From NCBI GenBank assembly GCA_026260175.1, contig JAKCWW010000190.1, positions 55,287 to 119,286 on the forward strand: DNA of 64,000 nt. Reading direction: 5' to 3'. Origin of the DNA: Reticulitermes lucifugus (taxonomy: Eukaryota > Arthropoda > Insecta > Blattodea > Rhinotermitidae). The notes below the pieces were generated by a model, which searched no databases, was not told the origin of the DNA, and saw only the letters and a list, made by a program, of their open reading frames with translations. Shown piece by piece: positions 54,641 through 64,000 of this stretch; position 1 is the first letter of the stretch, and each line of letters opens with the position of its first letter. The translations under genes were made by a program, and so were the position numbers.

Positions 54641-54659
54641 TAGAAGTTTATAATAGATA

Positions 54660-54790
54660 GAAATATTGATGAATATATCGAACCCTTCACAAAAAAATCC
54701 TTTTTAAAAGGCTAACAGTCTCTCAGCTTAAAAAATAGCACATCCTTTACGAAATCTGAAATTTCATTATCATCCACCAGAACAGGACAC
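54660..54790 (-). mobile_element. Possible LINE L1 tail, very diverged
   Basis: Minus strand AAGCTGAGAGACTGTTAGCC, TTTTAAAAAGGATTTTTTTG, TGAAGGGTT resembles GACTAGCTGACGACCTGTTAGC, TTTTCAAGAAGGACT. Short and uncertain. Confidence 0.3.
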
Positions 54791-54794
54791 AGCT

Positions 54795-55550
54795 CCCTAA
54801 CTGATCCGGTTTATCAGAGAAACATTTTAATATTTTTTCTCCCATATAGCCTAGATCTCCCCAATTATCTCTTCCCTTCAGATGTTCCGACTAAATTTTG
54901 TATATATTTCCCATATTTAACGTCCGTGCTTCGCACATCTCATACTCATTGATTTCTGTGCCCTAGTGATGTTTAGTAAAGTGTACGACTTGTAAAATAA
55001 CTTAATATTTAATATTTTCAGCCTGACGTTACAATATTTGTCTTTGGCTAGCATTTTCTCCTCAGCAGCTTAACCTCAATGTATGTTTTCTCAGTAGAGT
55101 GAAAGGCTAAGCCTCATTCACATACTCAGTAGAGTAGCGTATTATAATTCTGTTTTTTATCTGATGTTTTATGACGATGTTGACTGGATTAAGCTGGCTC
55201 AAAATGTGTTGCACTATCGAGATCTTGTGAACGCAGTAAAAACCCTCGAGTGCCATAAATGGAGGGTAATTTCATGGCCAGCCCTACAATTGATAGCTTC
55301 TCAGTAAATACCCTAGTTTATGAATCTGAAAAGTCTTGCCTCTATCCTTGCTTCTTCGAAAGAACAGTGTTGAAGTGCATTGATAAGGCAGACAAAATAG
55401 CTCTTGTGTTGCTGTACCCCATCAAGCAGTTCTTAAATGTCTGAAATGGAATTTTAAGTGCATAATTTAATGACGGTCGAAATTATTGACTCTATATGGT
55501 GTCGATGATTGATGGTTGAATTAGCATAAGTTATTGATGTAATTATACTG
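54795..55550. other. No recognised feature
   Basis: A 61-codon frame at 55259 without similarity; AT-rich. Confidence 0.5.
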
Positions 55551-55554
55551 ACAA

Positions 55555-55698
55555 GTGATAACCGAAGTACGGACAGAGAATTGTCCCAGTGCCACATTGT
55601 CAATCACGAAACCTACGCGCACTGGCCTGGGATTAAACCCGTGTCTCAGCGGTAAGAGACCGGCTACTAGCTGCCTGGTCCACGACATGGTCCTTTTC
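55555..55698 (-). mobile_element. SINE, family E
   Basis: Minus strand: CCATGTCGTGGACCAGGCAG, CTAGTAGCCGGTCTCTTACC, B box region GGGTTTAATCCCAGGCC, then GTGCGCGTAGGTTTCGTGAT, TGACAATGTGGCACTGGGAC, AATTCTCTGTCCGTACTTCG. The B box has lost the invariant TTCGA. Confidence 0.75.
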
Positions 55699-55699
55699 A

Positions 55700-56045
55700 G
55701 ATGTAGCATGATTTCTGGACCTCATAAAGAAGCAAAAATTTCTGGAAGTATTTTACACTTGAGCTCTTATTATTGTGATCCATTTCTGATCTCAGTTTTT
55801 CGGGCAAACGTTCTGACTACACTAAATTCCTCAGATATAGCCACGGGATTTCGCACCATCTCCACGTTGTAAATTATAACCTGTAACTCTTATTTCGTGA
55901 ACAGCTTACATGTAAGTAGGTTGCTTCTCCATATATTATTGAACACACCTAGATCCGCTGTTCCGCATTTATCGTCCCCAAACAGGAGGCAGTTTGTGGA
56001 TAAATTCCTCGTCGCTTAGGGCTTTTCGTTTTAGGTTAAAAAAGA
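55700..56045. other. No recognised feature
   Basis: Short frames, no repeat family seen. Confidence 0.5.
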
Positions 56046-56049
56046 TAGA

Positions 56050-56180
56050 TATTTGCCTTAACAAATCATGCATAAGCTTACTAATACCAACAAATTCACG
56101 TGGTAAATACATATACAACGTGTATTACAAGCCCCTACGTATGTTTCTACAAACCTTTGTCATCATCAGGGGGTTCACAG
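56050..56180 (-). repeat. H1 repeat, single arm
   Basis: Core at 56136-56172: CCCTACGTATGTTTCTACAA, ACCTTTGTCATCATCAGGGG. CTGATGA is intact on the minus strand; the GAAAC side is shifted (TAGAAACATACG). Confidence 0.65.
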
Positions 56181-56184
56181 CAAA

Positions 56185-56505
56185 GGTGTACAAGAACTTC
56201 GCGTACATTTACCAGTTGAAATATCACACATTAGAAGTTCAAAACATAAAAATTCAAGTCATAATTTGTGCATTTGTTGGTTTTATTAAGCTTATGACAA
56301 GATAAACGGTCTATATAATGTAAATTTAAAAAACAACATACATAATTTTCTAAGGAAGCATACTAAGAACCCTAATGAAATGCTGTTGGACTTTCACTTC
56401 ACAAGTTTGCCCAGCCACTGTATTTGTATTACTGATGATAGGAAATGCGAGAGTAATTAAGCAGCTACACCGTAGAAGCTTGATATCTACACTAGGTCGT
56501 ATGAG
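56185..56505. other. No recognised feature
   Basis: AT-rich sequence between an H1 arm and the 32-bp satellite. Confidence 0.5.
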
Positions 56506-56510
56506 AAGGT

Positions 56511-56836
56511 GTCACTATATTTACAGCTAGTTTGTGACGATCGTCACTATATTTACAGCTAGTTTGTGACGATNNNNNNNNNNNNNNNNNNNNNNNNNNN
56601 NNNNNNNNNNNNNNNNNNNNNNNNNNNNNNNNNNNNNNNNNNNNNNNNNNNNNNNNNNNNNNNNNNNNNNNNNNNNNNNNNNNNNNNNNNNNNNNNNNNN
56701 NNNNNNNNNNNNNNNNNNNNNNNNNNNNNNNNNNNNNNNNNNNNNNNNNNNNNNNNNNNNNNNNNNNNNNNNNNTCACTATATTTACAGCTAGTTTGTGA
56801 CGATCGTCACTATATTTACAGCTAGTTTGTGACGAT
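56511..56836. repeat. 32-bp satellite interrupted by a 201-N gap
   Basis: Unit TCACTATATTTACAGCTAGT, TTGTGACGATCG, two copies on each side of the gap (56574-56774), identical as far as read. Unit junctions form the perfect palindrome GTGACGATCGTCAC. The gap is most likely an uncollapsed longer array; its true length cannot be told. Confidence 0.93.
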
Positions 56837-56839
56837 CTT

Positions 56840-57155
56840 CACCCCGGCCATATTATAAACACAACCTTCTATTTTTTGTACAGTATGATGAATGTGGACA
56901 AAACGTTGTATCTGTATATAGGATATATATATATATATGCATCTTCATTTCCTTTCATGTAAATTTCCGGAAGTCATCCTTTTACGTGCAAATAGCTACG
57001 TCGTCGATTCCATGAACTGAAGATTGTAGAATAATTTCACTCATTCTTTTATTTCAGAGACGGAAGTTAATAGACAAGTAAATTATTTAGTCTAGACTGA
57101 TTTAAAAATGTCTCTTACAAAGTGATCAAAGTGGTGATGCTTCTGAGTCATATTC
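56840..57155. other. No recognised feature; short TA run
   Basis: A TATATATATATA run is at 56926-56938; nothing else is recognised. Confidence 0.5.
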
Positions 57156-57159
57156 AGGA

Positions 57160-57362
57160 GCTTTTCGTTCTCAGTCTCGGCTCACATCGTAATTGTAATA
57201 TCGTTGGTGGTTTTTCTCAGTTGGTTTCCCTCGGTTGTTCCAAGCAAATACCAGGATTGTACCTTTCATGTCCTTTCCATTTTATTATTCATCATTATGC
57301 GATATATTCGTCCATATTTACTTTGAGTTACTGACAGTATCGTTAAATAAACTACAAATACA
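57160..57362 (+). mobile_element. SINE-like family D, nearly complete
   Basis: CTCAGTCTCGGCTCACATCG, GGTGGTTTTTCTCAGTTGGT, TTCCCTCGGTTGTTCCAAGC, AAATACCAGGATTGTACCTT, TCATGTCCTTTCCATTTTAT, TATTCATCATTATGCGATAT, and the end ACAGTATCGTTAAATAAACT, AC. It gives the best view of the 3' end of the family; the B box is partly decayed (TCAGTCTCGGCT). Confidence 0.65.
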
Positions 57363-57364
57363 GA

Positions 57365-58250
57365 TGTAATAGTCAGTTTTTTTTGAATGTATGTCTAGAC
57401 AAATATTTTCGTTGGCAATACGTAGCAGTTGGTGTATAAAGCACTGGTACTGAAAATTAACTTACTTCCCTCTTACAGGGTTGTACTTCGAAGATGCTAA
57501 AATAATTTGACACTATAGATAAACTAATATAACTTCCGGAACTTAGATATTCAAAATAATCTGATTTATAAGCACATTGTTTTGTTGAACAGCGAACAAA
57601 ATTACTGTACATTTAAGAAAACACTCTGGCCCAGGTCCTGAGGAAGAAAGTGTTGCTTCAGTGACGTTTTTCTGAAAATATATGCTTGAAAGTGACAAAA
57701 CAAGTATGGAGTCATTCCGAGAGGGTAGGTACACCTGGAACAGAGGACACAATTTCTGTATTTCAAACTTGTGATACAGGAGGTGCCTATTGTCTCAGCC
57801 TTCAAAGTGGAAAGCTGAAAACTGAAGAGACAGGCATTAGGTTTCTTCATAACGCTGGTATCTGTAAATCAAATTAAATAGCATCACATCCCATCACATC
57901 CCATAGTCTGTTCACCTTTATAGTCACTGCAGTGGGAAGCTCAAATCCCTCCCCCCCCCCAAAAAATCTTCTCAAAATGCTTGTTTCTGATCCTGTTTTT
58001 GCCGACCTATATACCCTTGCACATTCCTCTAAATTTTTCTCTTTTCATTCTTGTTCTTTCCTAGTTATTTATGGTCTCCTTCCGTATTTTCTTAACTTTT
58101 CCTTCTATTTTGCTTTCCTACTTCCTCTTCTTCTCTTCTTGTTCTGTCCTTTTTTCCCGATTTTCTTGGCTTTAACAACTTTGCGCTTAGTATCTCAAAG
58201 TGATAAGGTGTAACAGTAGTAACCATTACATACTTCGATACAAAACCATT
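57365..58250. other. No recognised feature; poly-C and polypyrimidine runs
   Basis: A C-run at about 57946-57960, a CATCACATCC duplication at 57883-57902, and a pyrimidine-rich stretch at 58025-58165. A 93-codon frame (57932) is low-complexity and not convincing. Confidence 0.5.
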
Positions 58251-58252
58251 AA

Positions 58253-58500
58253 AGTGTGAGTGTGTCACTACACAGCTCTTAACGACGTTAATCACAGTGT
58301 TATTGTGTGTACAAAGTGTGAGTGTGTCACTACACCGCTCTTAACGACGTTTATCACAGTGTTATTTTGTGTACAAAGTGTGAGTGTGTCACTACATCGC
58401 TCTTAACGACGTTTATCACAGTGTTATTGTGTGTACATAGTGTGAGTGTGTCACTACGCAGCTCTTAACGACATTTATCACAGTGTTATTGTGTGTACAA
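58253..58500. repeat. 62-bp minisatellite, four copies
   Basis: Each unit starts AGTGTGAGTGTGTCACTACA and continues CGCTCTTAACGACGTTTATC, ACAGTGTTATTGTGTGTACAAA. The period was checked at 58253, 58315 and 58377. Copies differ at only a few sites, so the array is young. Confidence 0.95.
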
Positions 58501-58504
58501 AGCC

Positions 58505-59145
58505 CGAGATGCTTTGCTGCTGATTTAACGAATATGTTAGGGGAGTGGGGGGAAATGTGTGTCTGGTGAGACAGACGAGTGGAAATTGAAAGGTTTCTCC
58601 TAATTAATGGAAGCTGTAATCAAAAATAACTTTTTTTTTGGCTGTAAAAGGGACTGAAAATAGCTAGTCAATGATTTTTTCGTATTGAGTACGTAATGTT
58701 CTTCACTTTATGTAGCCTCACGTTTGTTTCCATGCAGGACGTGTTCTGACCTGCGATTGTTGACTGTAAGAGTTATTTTATAACGTAAACTTTTTTGTGC
58801 AATTTCGAGTTGTATTTTGTAGGTTAGTAATAGAATGGGTCAGTTTCAAATAATTTATTTCACGTCACAGTACCTGCCTCATGTACAGAATAATATTTAC
58901 TTACTTAGAATAGGATCAATTTGTTTTATCTGTAATAATGAAATCGACATTGTGATTGGTTTATTTATTGTTTGTTTGTTTAAACACGCTCTCTGTAACT
59001 CAGGCAATAGAGTGTCTAAAGTACAACGGTGAATATGAAATGATATGGCAGGAAGGGTTTGTGATCTAATTTTAAAAAATGACTTAACAAACACTATGAT
59101 GCAAAGAATTTTATTCTGACTTCGACGTATGCTTGACACATGGGT
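58505..59145. other. Flank of mariner remnant, otherwise unrecognised
   Basis: The minus-strand frame 58897-59139 begins MSSIRRSQNKILCIIVFVKS, which may continue mariner 3' sequence beyond the transposase stop. Nothing recognised in the rest. Confidence 0.4.
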
Positions 59146-59147
59146 AG

Positions 59148-59480
59148 CTGGTACACATCAGACCAAAACGTAGTCAACATTCACATTTAACCATTTGTCC
59201 CACCGTGGTAGTAAGGCTTCTATCCTGGCATAGAAGAATATGTTTCAGGTGTCTGTAAGCAGGAGGTGGCATCTTGCTACACGTCGACGTCTGCTGCAAA
59301 TCGCTTGCCAGCCAGTTGCTTTTTAAGGGGTTCCTAAGAAGTGGAAATCACTGGGCCCCATACAGCGAACCGGACTTCAAAGTTTTATCACGGCTTTAAG
59401 GCTGTGAGTTTTTGTACGAACCTTTCTGCAGTCCAATTCTTCCACCCGGCGATTGACAAAGTGCGTGGCCGCCAGAAAAA
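59148..59480 (-). mobile_element. mariner-type transposase remnant, C-terminal part
   Basis: Minus-strand pieces in order: ARP at about 59470, FEVR, GPSDFHFLG, LKKQLAGKRFAADVDV, then FFYARIEALLPRWDKWLNVN, VDYV. They follow the mariner C-terminus: DNARPH, FGWEVL, PPYSPDLAPSDFHLF, LKKHLGGKRF, FYAEGIEKLVPRWDKCLNVNGDYVE. The third catalytic D is present in PSDFHF. Two or more frameshifts and stops, and no N-terminal domain or inverted repeats, so it is a dead fragment. Confidence 0.88.
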
Positions 59481-59484
59481 AATT

Positions 59485-59688
59485 ATACTCATTTTGTCTG
59501 CCTTTCGTAATATGCATAAAATCCACATCGCAGCTTAATAGAAAGTTGAATGGAAATAAAATATTTAAAATAGGCCTCTTATCCCGTGTCTTATAGTGAC
59601 TTCAAGCAATTCAAATTAATTCATAATTTTACTGTCAGGAAGGGCTGCTCTTTGATGGGCTCTACGAGACTCTACTCATAATCTTCTG
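59485..59688. other. No recognised feature
   Basis: Short stretch between the mariner remnant and an H2 element. Confidence 0.5.
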
Positions 59689-59689
59689 G

Positions 59690-59885
59690 TATCATAATCA
59701 TAATGTCTTCTGGTATATGACGCAGTGTAGTCTGGTAGAATAGTGACATTTTAGAGATACTTGCTGGTTCCGTTATCATGAAACTTATCTAACCTGATTG
59801 TGGAGGAATGGAGTAGTTCTGAAACGTCGATACCCTCTACCAGGTTTCACAGCGTCACACCCCATAAGGCAGTAATATTTATAGG
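59690..59885. repeat. H2 element, two inverted arms
   Basis: Left TGTCTTCTGGTATATGACGC, AGTGTAGTCTGGTAGAATAG. Right AATGGAGTAGTTCTGAAACG, TCGATACCCTCTACCAGGTT, TCACAGCGTCACACCCCATA. TGACGCAGTGTAGTCTGGTAGA is the inverse of TCTACCAGGTTTCACAGCGTCA. Confidence 0.8.
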
Positions 59886-59889
59886 ATCT

Positions 59890-60180
59890 TTCCGAAGACT
59901 TAAATTTCTCTTAATATACACATGTTTATGTTGACCTTAAAAAATTTCTATCTACTGTAAGAGGTCCGGACCGGCTCTGGGGCTTACCAGCCTCCTATTC
60001 AACGATTAACGGGGAGCTTTCTCAGCAGTTAAGCAGCCGAGGCGCGAAGCTGACTATAAACGCTCATATATTAACCGACGTTAAAGTGAATGGGGCTATA
60101 ACTCGACTCCCCCAGGGACAATTTTGCTGTTAATTTTACACTCAAATTTGAAAGTTTCCGACGTTGATATGTTGTAATAA
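59890..60180. other. Unrecognised block with balanced composition
   Basis: CGGCTCTGGGGCTTACCAGC, GATTAACGGGGAGCTTTCTC, CGAGGCGCGAAGCTGACTAT, GAATGGGGCTATAACTCGAC, TCCCCCAGGGAC near 59970-60122 differ in composition from the flanks and match no family in the window. Confidence 0.4.
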
Positions 60181-60184
60181 ACCT

Positions 60185-60270
60185 TACTAATTCTTTGGTC
60201 ATTGTCTGTCTCCTAGTTTTATTACAAGCACAAGGTTTCGGAGACAGGATGTGTCTTCTTCCATTCTAAA
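60185..60270 (-). repeat. H-type core repeat
   Basis: On the minus strand AGAATGGAAGAAGACACATC, CTGTCTCCGAAACCTTGTGC: stem GACA/TGTC with the CGAAAC side intact and CTGA changed to ATGG. Confidence 0.5.
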
Positions 60271-60465
60271 GGCGAGACGGGATCCTCCTGTGTTTAGCCG
60301 GTTAGAAATAGCTAGCAAGTATCATGAGCTAGCTCTTTCTAACCTTCTGGATAAGTGATGGCGGCTAGACATTTCTAATTAGCCCAACACAGTAAGTTCC
60401 TCATCTCACCTTCCCACCTGAAGACTGGGACAGATGCAGTTTTCAAGGCGTGTTTTTAGTAAAGC

Positions 60466-60537
60466 GATGAGGGACAGTGTCCAAATCTGGATGAGGGACA
60501 GTGTCCAAACCTGGATGAGGGACAGTGTCCAAAATAT
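60466..60537. repeat. 24-bp tandem repeat, three copies
   Basis: GATGAGGGACAGTGTCCAAA, TCTG (second unit CCTG). Starts at 60466, 60490 and 60514. GGACAGTGTCC inside each unit is a near-palindrome. Confidence 0.95.
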
Positions 60538-60889
60538 TGAAGTTATTATTTGTTGATACTTTTCAAAAGCAGCGAATTGTTTGAGCCTATTTTAATGGAT
60601 ATAAATTCCGACGTGCAGAGACTGTGCTTGCAACAAGTGGGTCGTTTCATCTATCACAGTTTAACGGAGTTGTTGGAAAATAACAAGCAGCAATAAATCC
60701 TTAAAAGTAGTCCTATATTTAGATTGTCCTAAGCAGCCTTGTCTCTCATTACCCTAAGCAGGGAAATACATCTGCATTACGCTATTCCTAACGTATTTTG
60801 GAGAACATTTTGTACAGAAATTGAACACTTGTTTCGTGTAATAGAGTGACGTGTTGTGTTATCTAATACTATTATATCTTTGTTATACA

Positions 60890-61005
60890 CAACAACCTTT
60901 ATTGAGTATTGATAACTTTTCGGCTTATCATCTATAGGCAATATTCTCTTAAAGATGGTACAGTAGTACCGAAATATATAGTTAGCTTAAGGAAGTCACA
61001 AAATA
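60890..61005. repeat. H1 element, two close cores
   Basis: AACTTTTCGGCTTATCATCT (minus side) and CTTAAAGATGGTACAGTAGT, ACCGAAATATATAGTTAGC (plus side, 60947-60981; stem GGTAC/GTACC). A small, old foldback. Confidence 0.65.
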
Positions 61006-61009
61006 TTCA

Positions 61010-61825
61010 CGAAACGTTTTTGTGTGTAACTGAGACATATATTTGTGTTGTTTATATACTGCATCCGCACAATAGACTTTGATCAATCTTCTCCGGTCTC
61101 ACTTTCTTGTCACTCTTCTGTACATAAGAATGGACCCCATTATTATGTTAAACATGCAACGTCTTATTGAATACTGTAGATAAGCATTTTGCATGACTGT
61201 ACTTAATTTTATTAGCACCTTACCGGAAAATCTGTGTCACATTAAATCAGAAATATTATTTCAAAGTTACAGTTTTGATGGAAGTTATCTAGTTTGGCCC
61301 TCTTGTCATTCTGCCTGCTCATAGTGGCCAGAGGGCCTAACTGAACCTAAGAATTTTATTACTTTATCCACGACTACCCGTAGTTGCCAGAGTAATTCCA
61401 TGGGAAGTTTCTATACAATAAGTTAATGAGACATCTGAAGAAATGCACTTGATTAAATAAAGTTCAATTACGTATTCATTTATATCTCATACAAATGTTA
61501 ACAACCTCTAAACACTGTCTGTGTTTTGTATAAAAAGAAATTATGAGCAGATTAAATTGCTACAAAACCTAGAAATATTCCGATTATAATTGCCTCTTTT
61601 TCTGTACCGTATCAAAAGAAGTTAGTAAATGTAATTACCTGTAGCTTACGAATTGTGGCAATATCATTTTCTTCTATTTAATTATCGCCAAACCCGCCAA
61701 ACTTTTCAAAAAGAGTATAGATAACAAAATATACGTTTTCTTCCTTCCCACAAAGTTGGTTAGAAATATTTTTCTCTCTAATAAATATGTAGCAGCTTTT
61801 GAAATGCAAGCACGAATGCATGTTA
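61010..61825. other. No recognised feature
   Basis: AT-rich; no repeat family or frame of note. Confidence 0.55.
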
Positions 61826-61829
61826 GTTG

Positions 61830-62110
61830 TCCTGTAAAGTGTTCGTTACTTCTGTCCGATTTTAACCAATACTGGATTGGAATGACAGATAATAGTGCAC
61901 CTGATCACTACCAAATTTTATGAAAATAATTTCAACGATTTTAGCACTCAGTCCGTTCGTCTATTCTTATGACCGCATGGAAGAGTGCGATTCCGCCGGA
62001 CAGATTTTTGTGAAATTTCCACGTTTTGTATGTTTATTAAAATCTGTCGACAAATTCCGCTTTAGGTGAAATTTGATAGTAGTTTAAAAAAAACACTTTA
62101 AACGAATTTC
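61830..62110. repeat. G repeat pieces in inverted arrangement
   Basis: On the minus strand 61834-61890 reads TTGGTTAAAATCGGACAGAA, GTAACGAACACT, like TTAAAATCTGACAAGAA...TACGTTACACG. On the + strand 61950-62110 reads CCGTTCGTCTATTCTTATGA, TTTTTGTGAAATTTCCACGT, TTATTAAAATCTGTCGACAA, like GTCCGTC, GAATTTTCGTGAAATTT, ATTAAAATCTG. Two pieces point outward from each other. Confidence 0.5.
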
Positions 62111-62114
62111 CGCA

Positions 62115-62462
62115 TACATTGTATATATCTCGTCATAATTGTTATTTATAATGACGAAGAATGTGTTCTCTGTGAGGTAGGAGCTGAGGCAGAAAAGTAG
62201 TTAGCGATCTAAACATAACAATCAAACATGATCAACTATAAATCTCTTCGTTTAGAATATCTAGTCGTGTGCAAGTTATCGACTATCATCAACTATAAAT
62301 CTCTTAATGAAATAAGGAGAAATATTATGGTATGTTTTGTACAAAACGTGGGAAGACAAAATCAACATATTTAACGCATCAGAAATATTGCAATATGTTG
62401 ACAGTTCCTAACTCTTTAGTATTGCCTTTCAATGTAGACCTAGATGTCACAGCTAGTATATC
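62115..62462. other. No recognised feature; short partial duplication
   Basis: ATCAACTATAAATCTCTT occurs at 62230 and 62287. Confidence 0.6.
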
Positions 62463-62470
62463 CTTTTCAG

Positions 62471-62756
62471 CAGGATTTCGTAAATTTTTTATACCATGGA
62501 TCCCTTTTAAGTCTGGTGAAACCTAAAGAACCCTTCTCATAAAAATGTATTTAAATGCATAAAATAGAGCTAGTGAGATATATTGAAGTTAAGAAAACGT
62601 TTTGGAGTCTAGAGGCCATAAATTGTTGCCTACATGCATTATTCAATGAAAAGCTGAATTTCAATTTGAGGTCAGTAAAATTAAAGTTGTAATTATTTTC
62701 CCATCCAAGTTCACGGACCTCTTGGGGGTCCGTGGAACCCAGGTTAAGAACGACTG
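62471..62756. mobile_element. hAT-type MITE, 286 bp, with 8-bp target duplication
   Basis: Left end CAGGATTTCGTAAATTTTTT, ATACCATGGATCCCTTTTA. Right end, read inward on the minus strand, CAGTCGTTCTTAACCTGGGT, TCCACGGACCCCCAAGAGG. Both fit the hAT non-autonomous pattern CAGGGGTTCTTAACC...CCACGGACCCC. Flanks CTTTTCAG (62463-62470) and CTCTTCAG (62757-62764) match at 7 of 8, as expected for a hAT target site duplication. The inside, with AAATGCATAAAATAGAGC, has no coding capacity. Confidence 0.85.
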
Positions 62757-62759
62757 CTC

Positions 62760-64000
62760 TTCAGGTTCCAAAATATCAAAGAGTGACACAGAGTGTCTTT
62801 GTGTTGTATGTTCAGAACGCAGCGAGTTACACAGAATGCATATTGAAACGCTATAGAACACTGTACAAATTGAAGTATAATAGGAAGGAGATAAAGGCCT
62901 CTTCAGTCGCACGGAAAGTCCAATCAAAACTAACGCTAATATAGAAGCGTCTTTCAAAATACTGTACAAATCGCGACCGAACAAATATACCGACGAATTA
63001 CTGCCAGTAAAGCAAATCAAAACATAGAGTAAATGAAAATAATTTACAATTCTCAGAAATATCCAATGAAATGTGTTTCATAGACACTAGCGGGAAGTTA
63101 CACAAATAAATACCCTTACTGGATGAGATTCTGGCATAAAGAGAATTAGCAAAACGATAAAAACCACAAATGATATATGAAAGAAATTCAAGTCCAGAGA
63201 GCATTCTCGGAACTGTCGCAATGGAATTAAGAAATCCATTCTGTGAACAGACGTTTTAAAATGTAACAAACACAAGGTACTATAAGCAACAATTTATATT
63301 TCCGATGTTCCTTGTAGCAATATAAATTTAATTATTACAGTGTCCTCCATGAGAAATTGCTGCAAAGCATGCATGCGATTTTCGTTACAGCAGTACTCTT
63401 TCTAAGTTAGAGGTACTGGTAACCACACCGTCAGTAGGTCTCTTTAGACCCTGAATTTTTGTTGTGTATCTACAAAACAGTAATGCTATTTTAATACATC
63501 AATATAAACACATTGAAATGTGGCAAACAGCTTTCCCTAACCTTCTTTAATATGCTTATGGATGAAGTTCCCAAAGAATGGGAATAAAAATGTAATACGG
63601 AGACATAGAGGTAAGATAAACAGTTGCTAGAAAAAAAGAGAGAAGGCGGATTTAAGGCCCATTTCGAGTTCAACAAAATATATAACCAAAGTAATTGTAT
63701 AAAACTGCAAAATAGGGAAATAGGGTAATGGCATGTAACCCTTTAAAGAAGAAACATAATCTGTGTTATATAAGGACTCAGTGCGTACCGCGTAGTAAAC
63801 GTCCTCAACCTCGGTTATAAAAATCTAATCAGTTGATGACGTATAAGGTAAAAGTCGCTGTTTGTTCTGAAATCCATACAAAACATAAACGCAATGTGAG
63901 AACCATGTTAGAATTTTTGAATGTTAAATCAGGTGGTACGTAAAGTAGGCTTTAAAAGGTTAAAGGAAAATGTTTTTGGCACTGAAGTGAACACTTAGCA
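62760..64000. other. No recognised feature
   Basis: The minus-strand frame 62661-63020 (119 codons) overlaps the hAT MITE and has no recognisable domain. Remaining frames are short. AT-rich. Confidence 0.5.

Noticed and set aside
56527-56793. Open frames spanning the N gap
   Set aside because: They consist almost wholly of unknown residues translated from N and satellite units.
62661-63020. 119-codon minus-strand open frame as a gene
   Set aside because: Its 3' end is the terminus of a hAT MITE and the rest shows no recognisable domain; chance length for this composition.
1-64000. LTR retrotransposon, endogenous virus or Polinton copy
   Set aside because: I searched by eye for long direct repeats, integrase, gag, capsid or envelope motifs and found none that I could support.

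Overview
This is AT-rich (roughly one third G+C by eye), non-coding insect chromosomal DNA. It holds no complete protein-coding gene, no rRNA or convincing tRNA gene, no CRISPR array and no prokaryotic signal. Open frames are at most about 130 codons, which is what chance gives in 64 kb of this composition, and the longest is made by an exact 150-bp duplication. The repeats (tRNA-derived SINEs, LINE tails, many short foldback elements) look to me like those of a hemimetabolous insect, most likely a cockroach or termite. That is an inference from memory of such repeats, not a database result. There are two assembly gaps (52 N from 16170 and 201 N from 56574), the second inside a satellite.

Most of what can be recognised is decayed mobile DNA. 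(1) Two families of short inverted-repeat elements, here called H1 and H2, are spread over the whole window. H1 has 21 core hairpins and H2 has 16 loci. Both share the same odd core: CTGANGA, one extra base, a stem-loop, then CGAAACRTGT (H1) or CGAAACGTCGG (H2). Several are near-perfect palindromes (11750-11906, 14238-14453, 52749-53290). (2) At least five SINE-like families (A-E) occur; most show a pol III B box (GGTTCGATTCC or a variant). (3) 3' ends of a non-LTR retrotransposon with a C-terminal motif like GRPRRRWEDNIKMDL occur six or seven times, starting at base 1. A second LINE with a (GAAT)n tail lies at 45355-45985. (4) DNA transposons: a mariner transposase remnant (59148-59480), a hAT-type MITE with an 8-bp target duplication (62471-62756), a second hAT-like end (25654), and a pogo/Tigger-like MITE (35608-36035). 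(5) A 0.55-kb repeat rich in GTCC runs, called G, occurs five times.

Tandem arrays: 41-bp units (4320-4925), 43-bp units (41592-42230), 62-bp units (58253-58500), 24-bp units (60466-60537), a 32-bp satellite across the second gap, and an exact 150-bp duplication (23842-24141).

The only place that looks like a host gene start is a CpG-dense block at 53490-53660 with an ATG in fair context followed by a possible splice donor. A perfect CRE (TGACGTCA) lies 0.7 kb further on. I see no downstream exon, so this is tentative. The strongest candidate for something under-described is the hairpin core shared by H1 and H2, which resembles a hammerhead-ribozyme core but carries one extra base.
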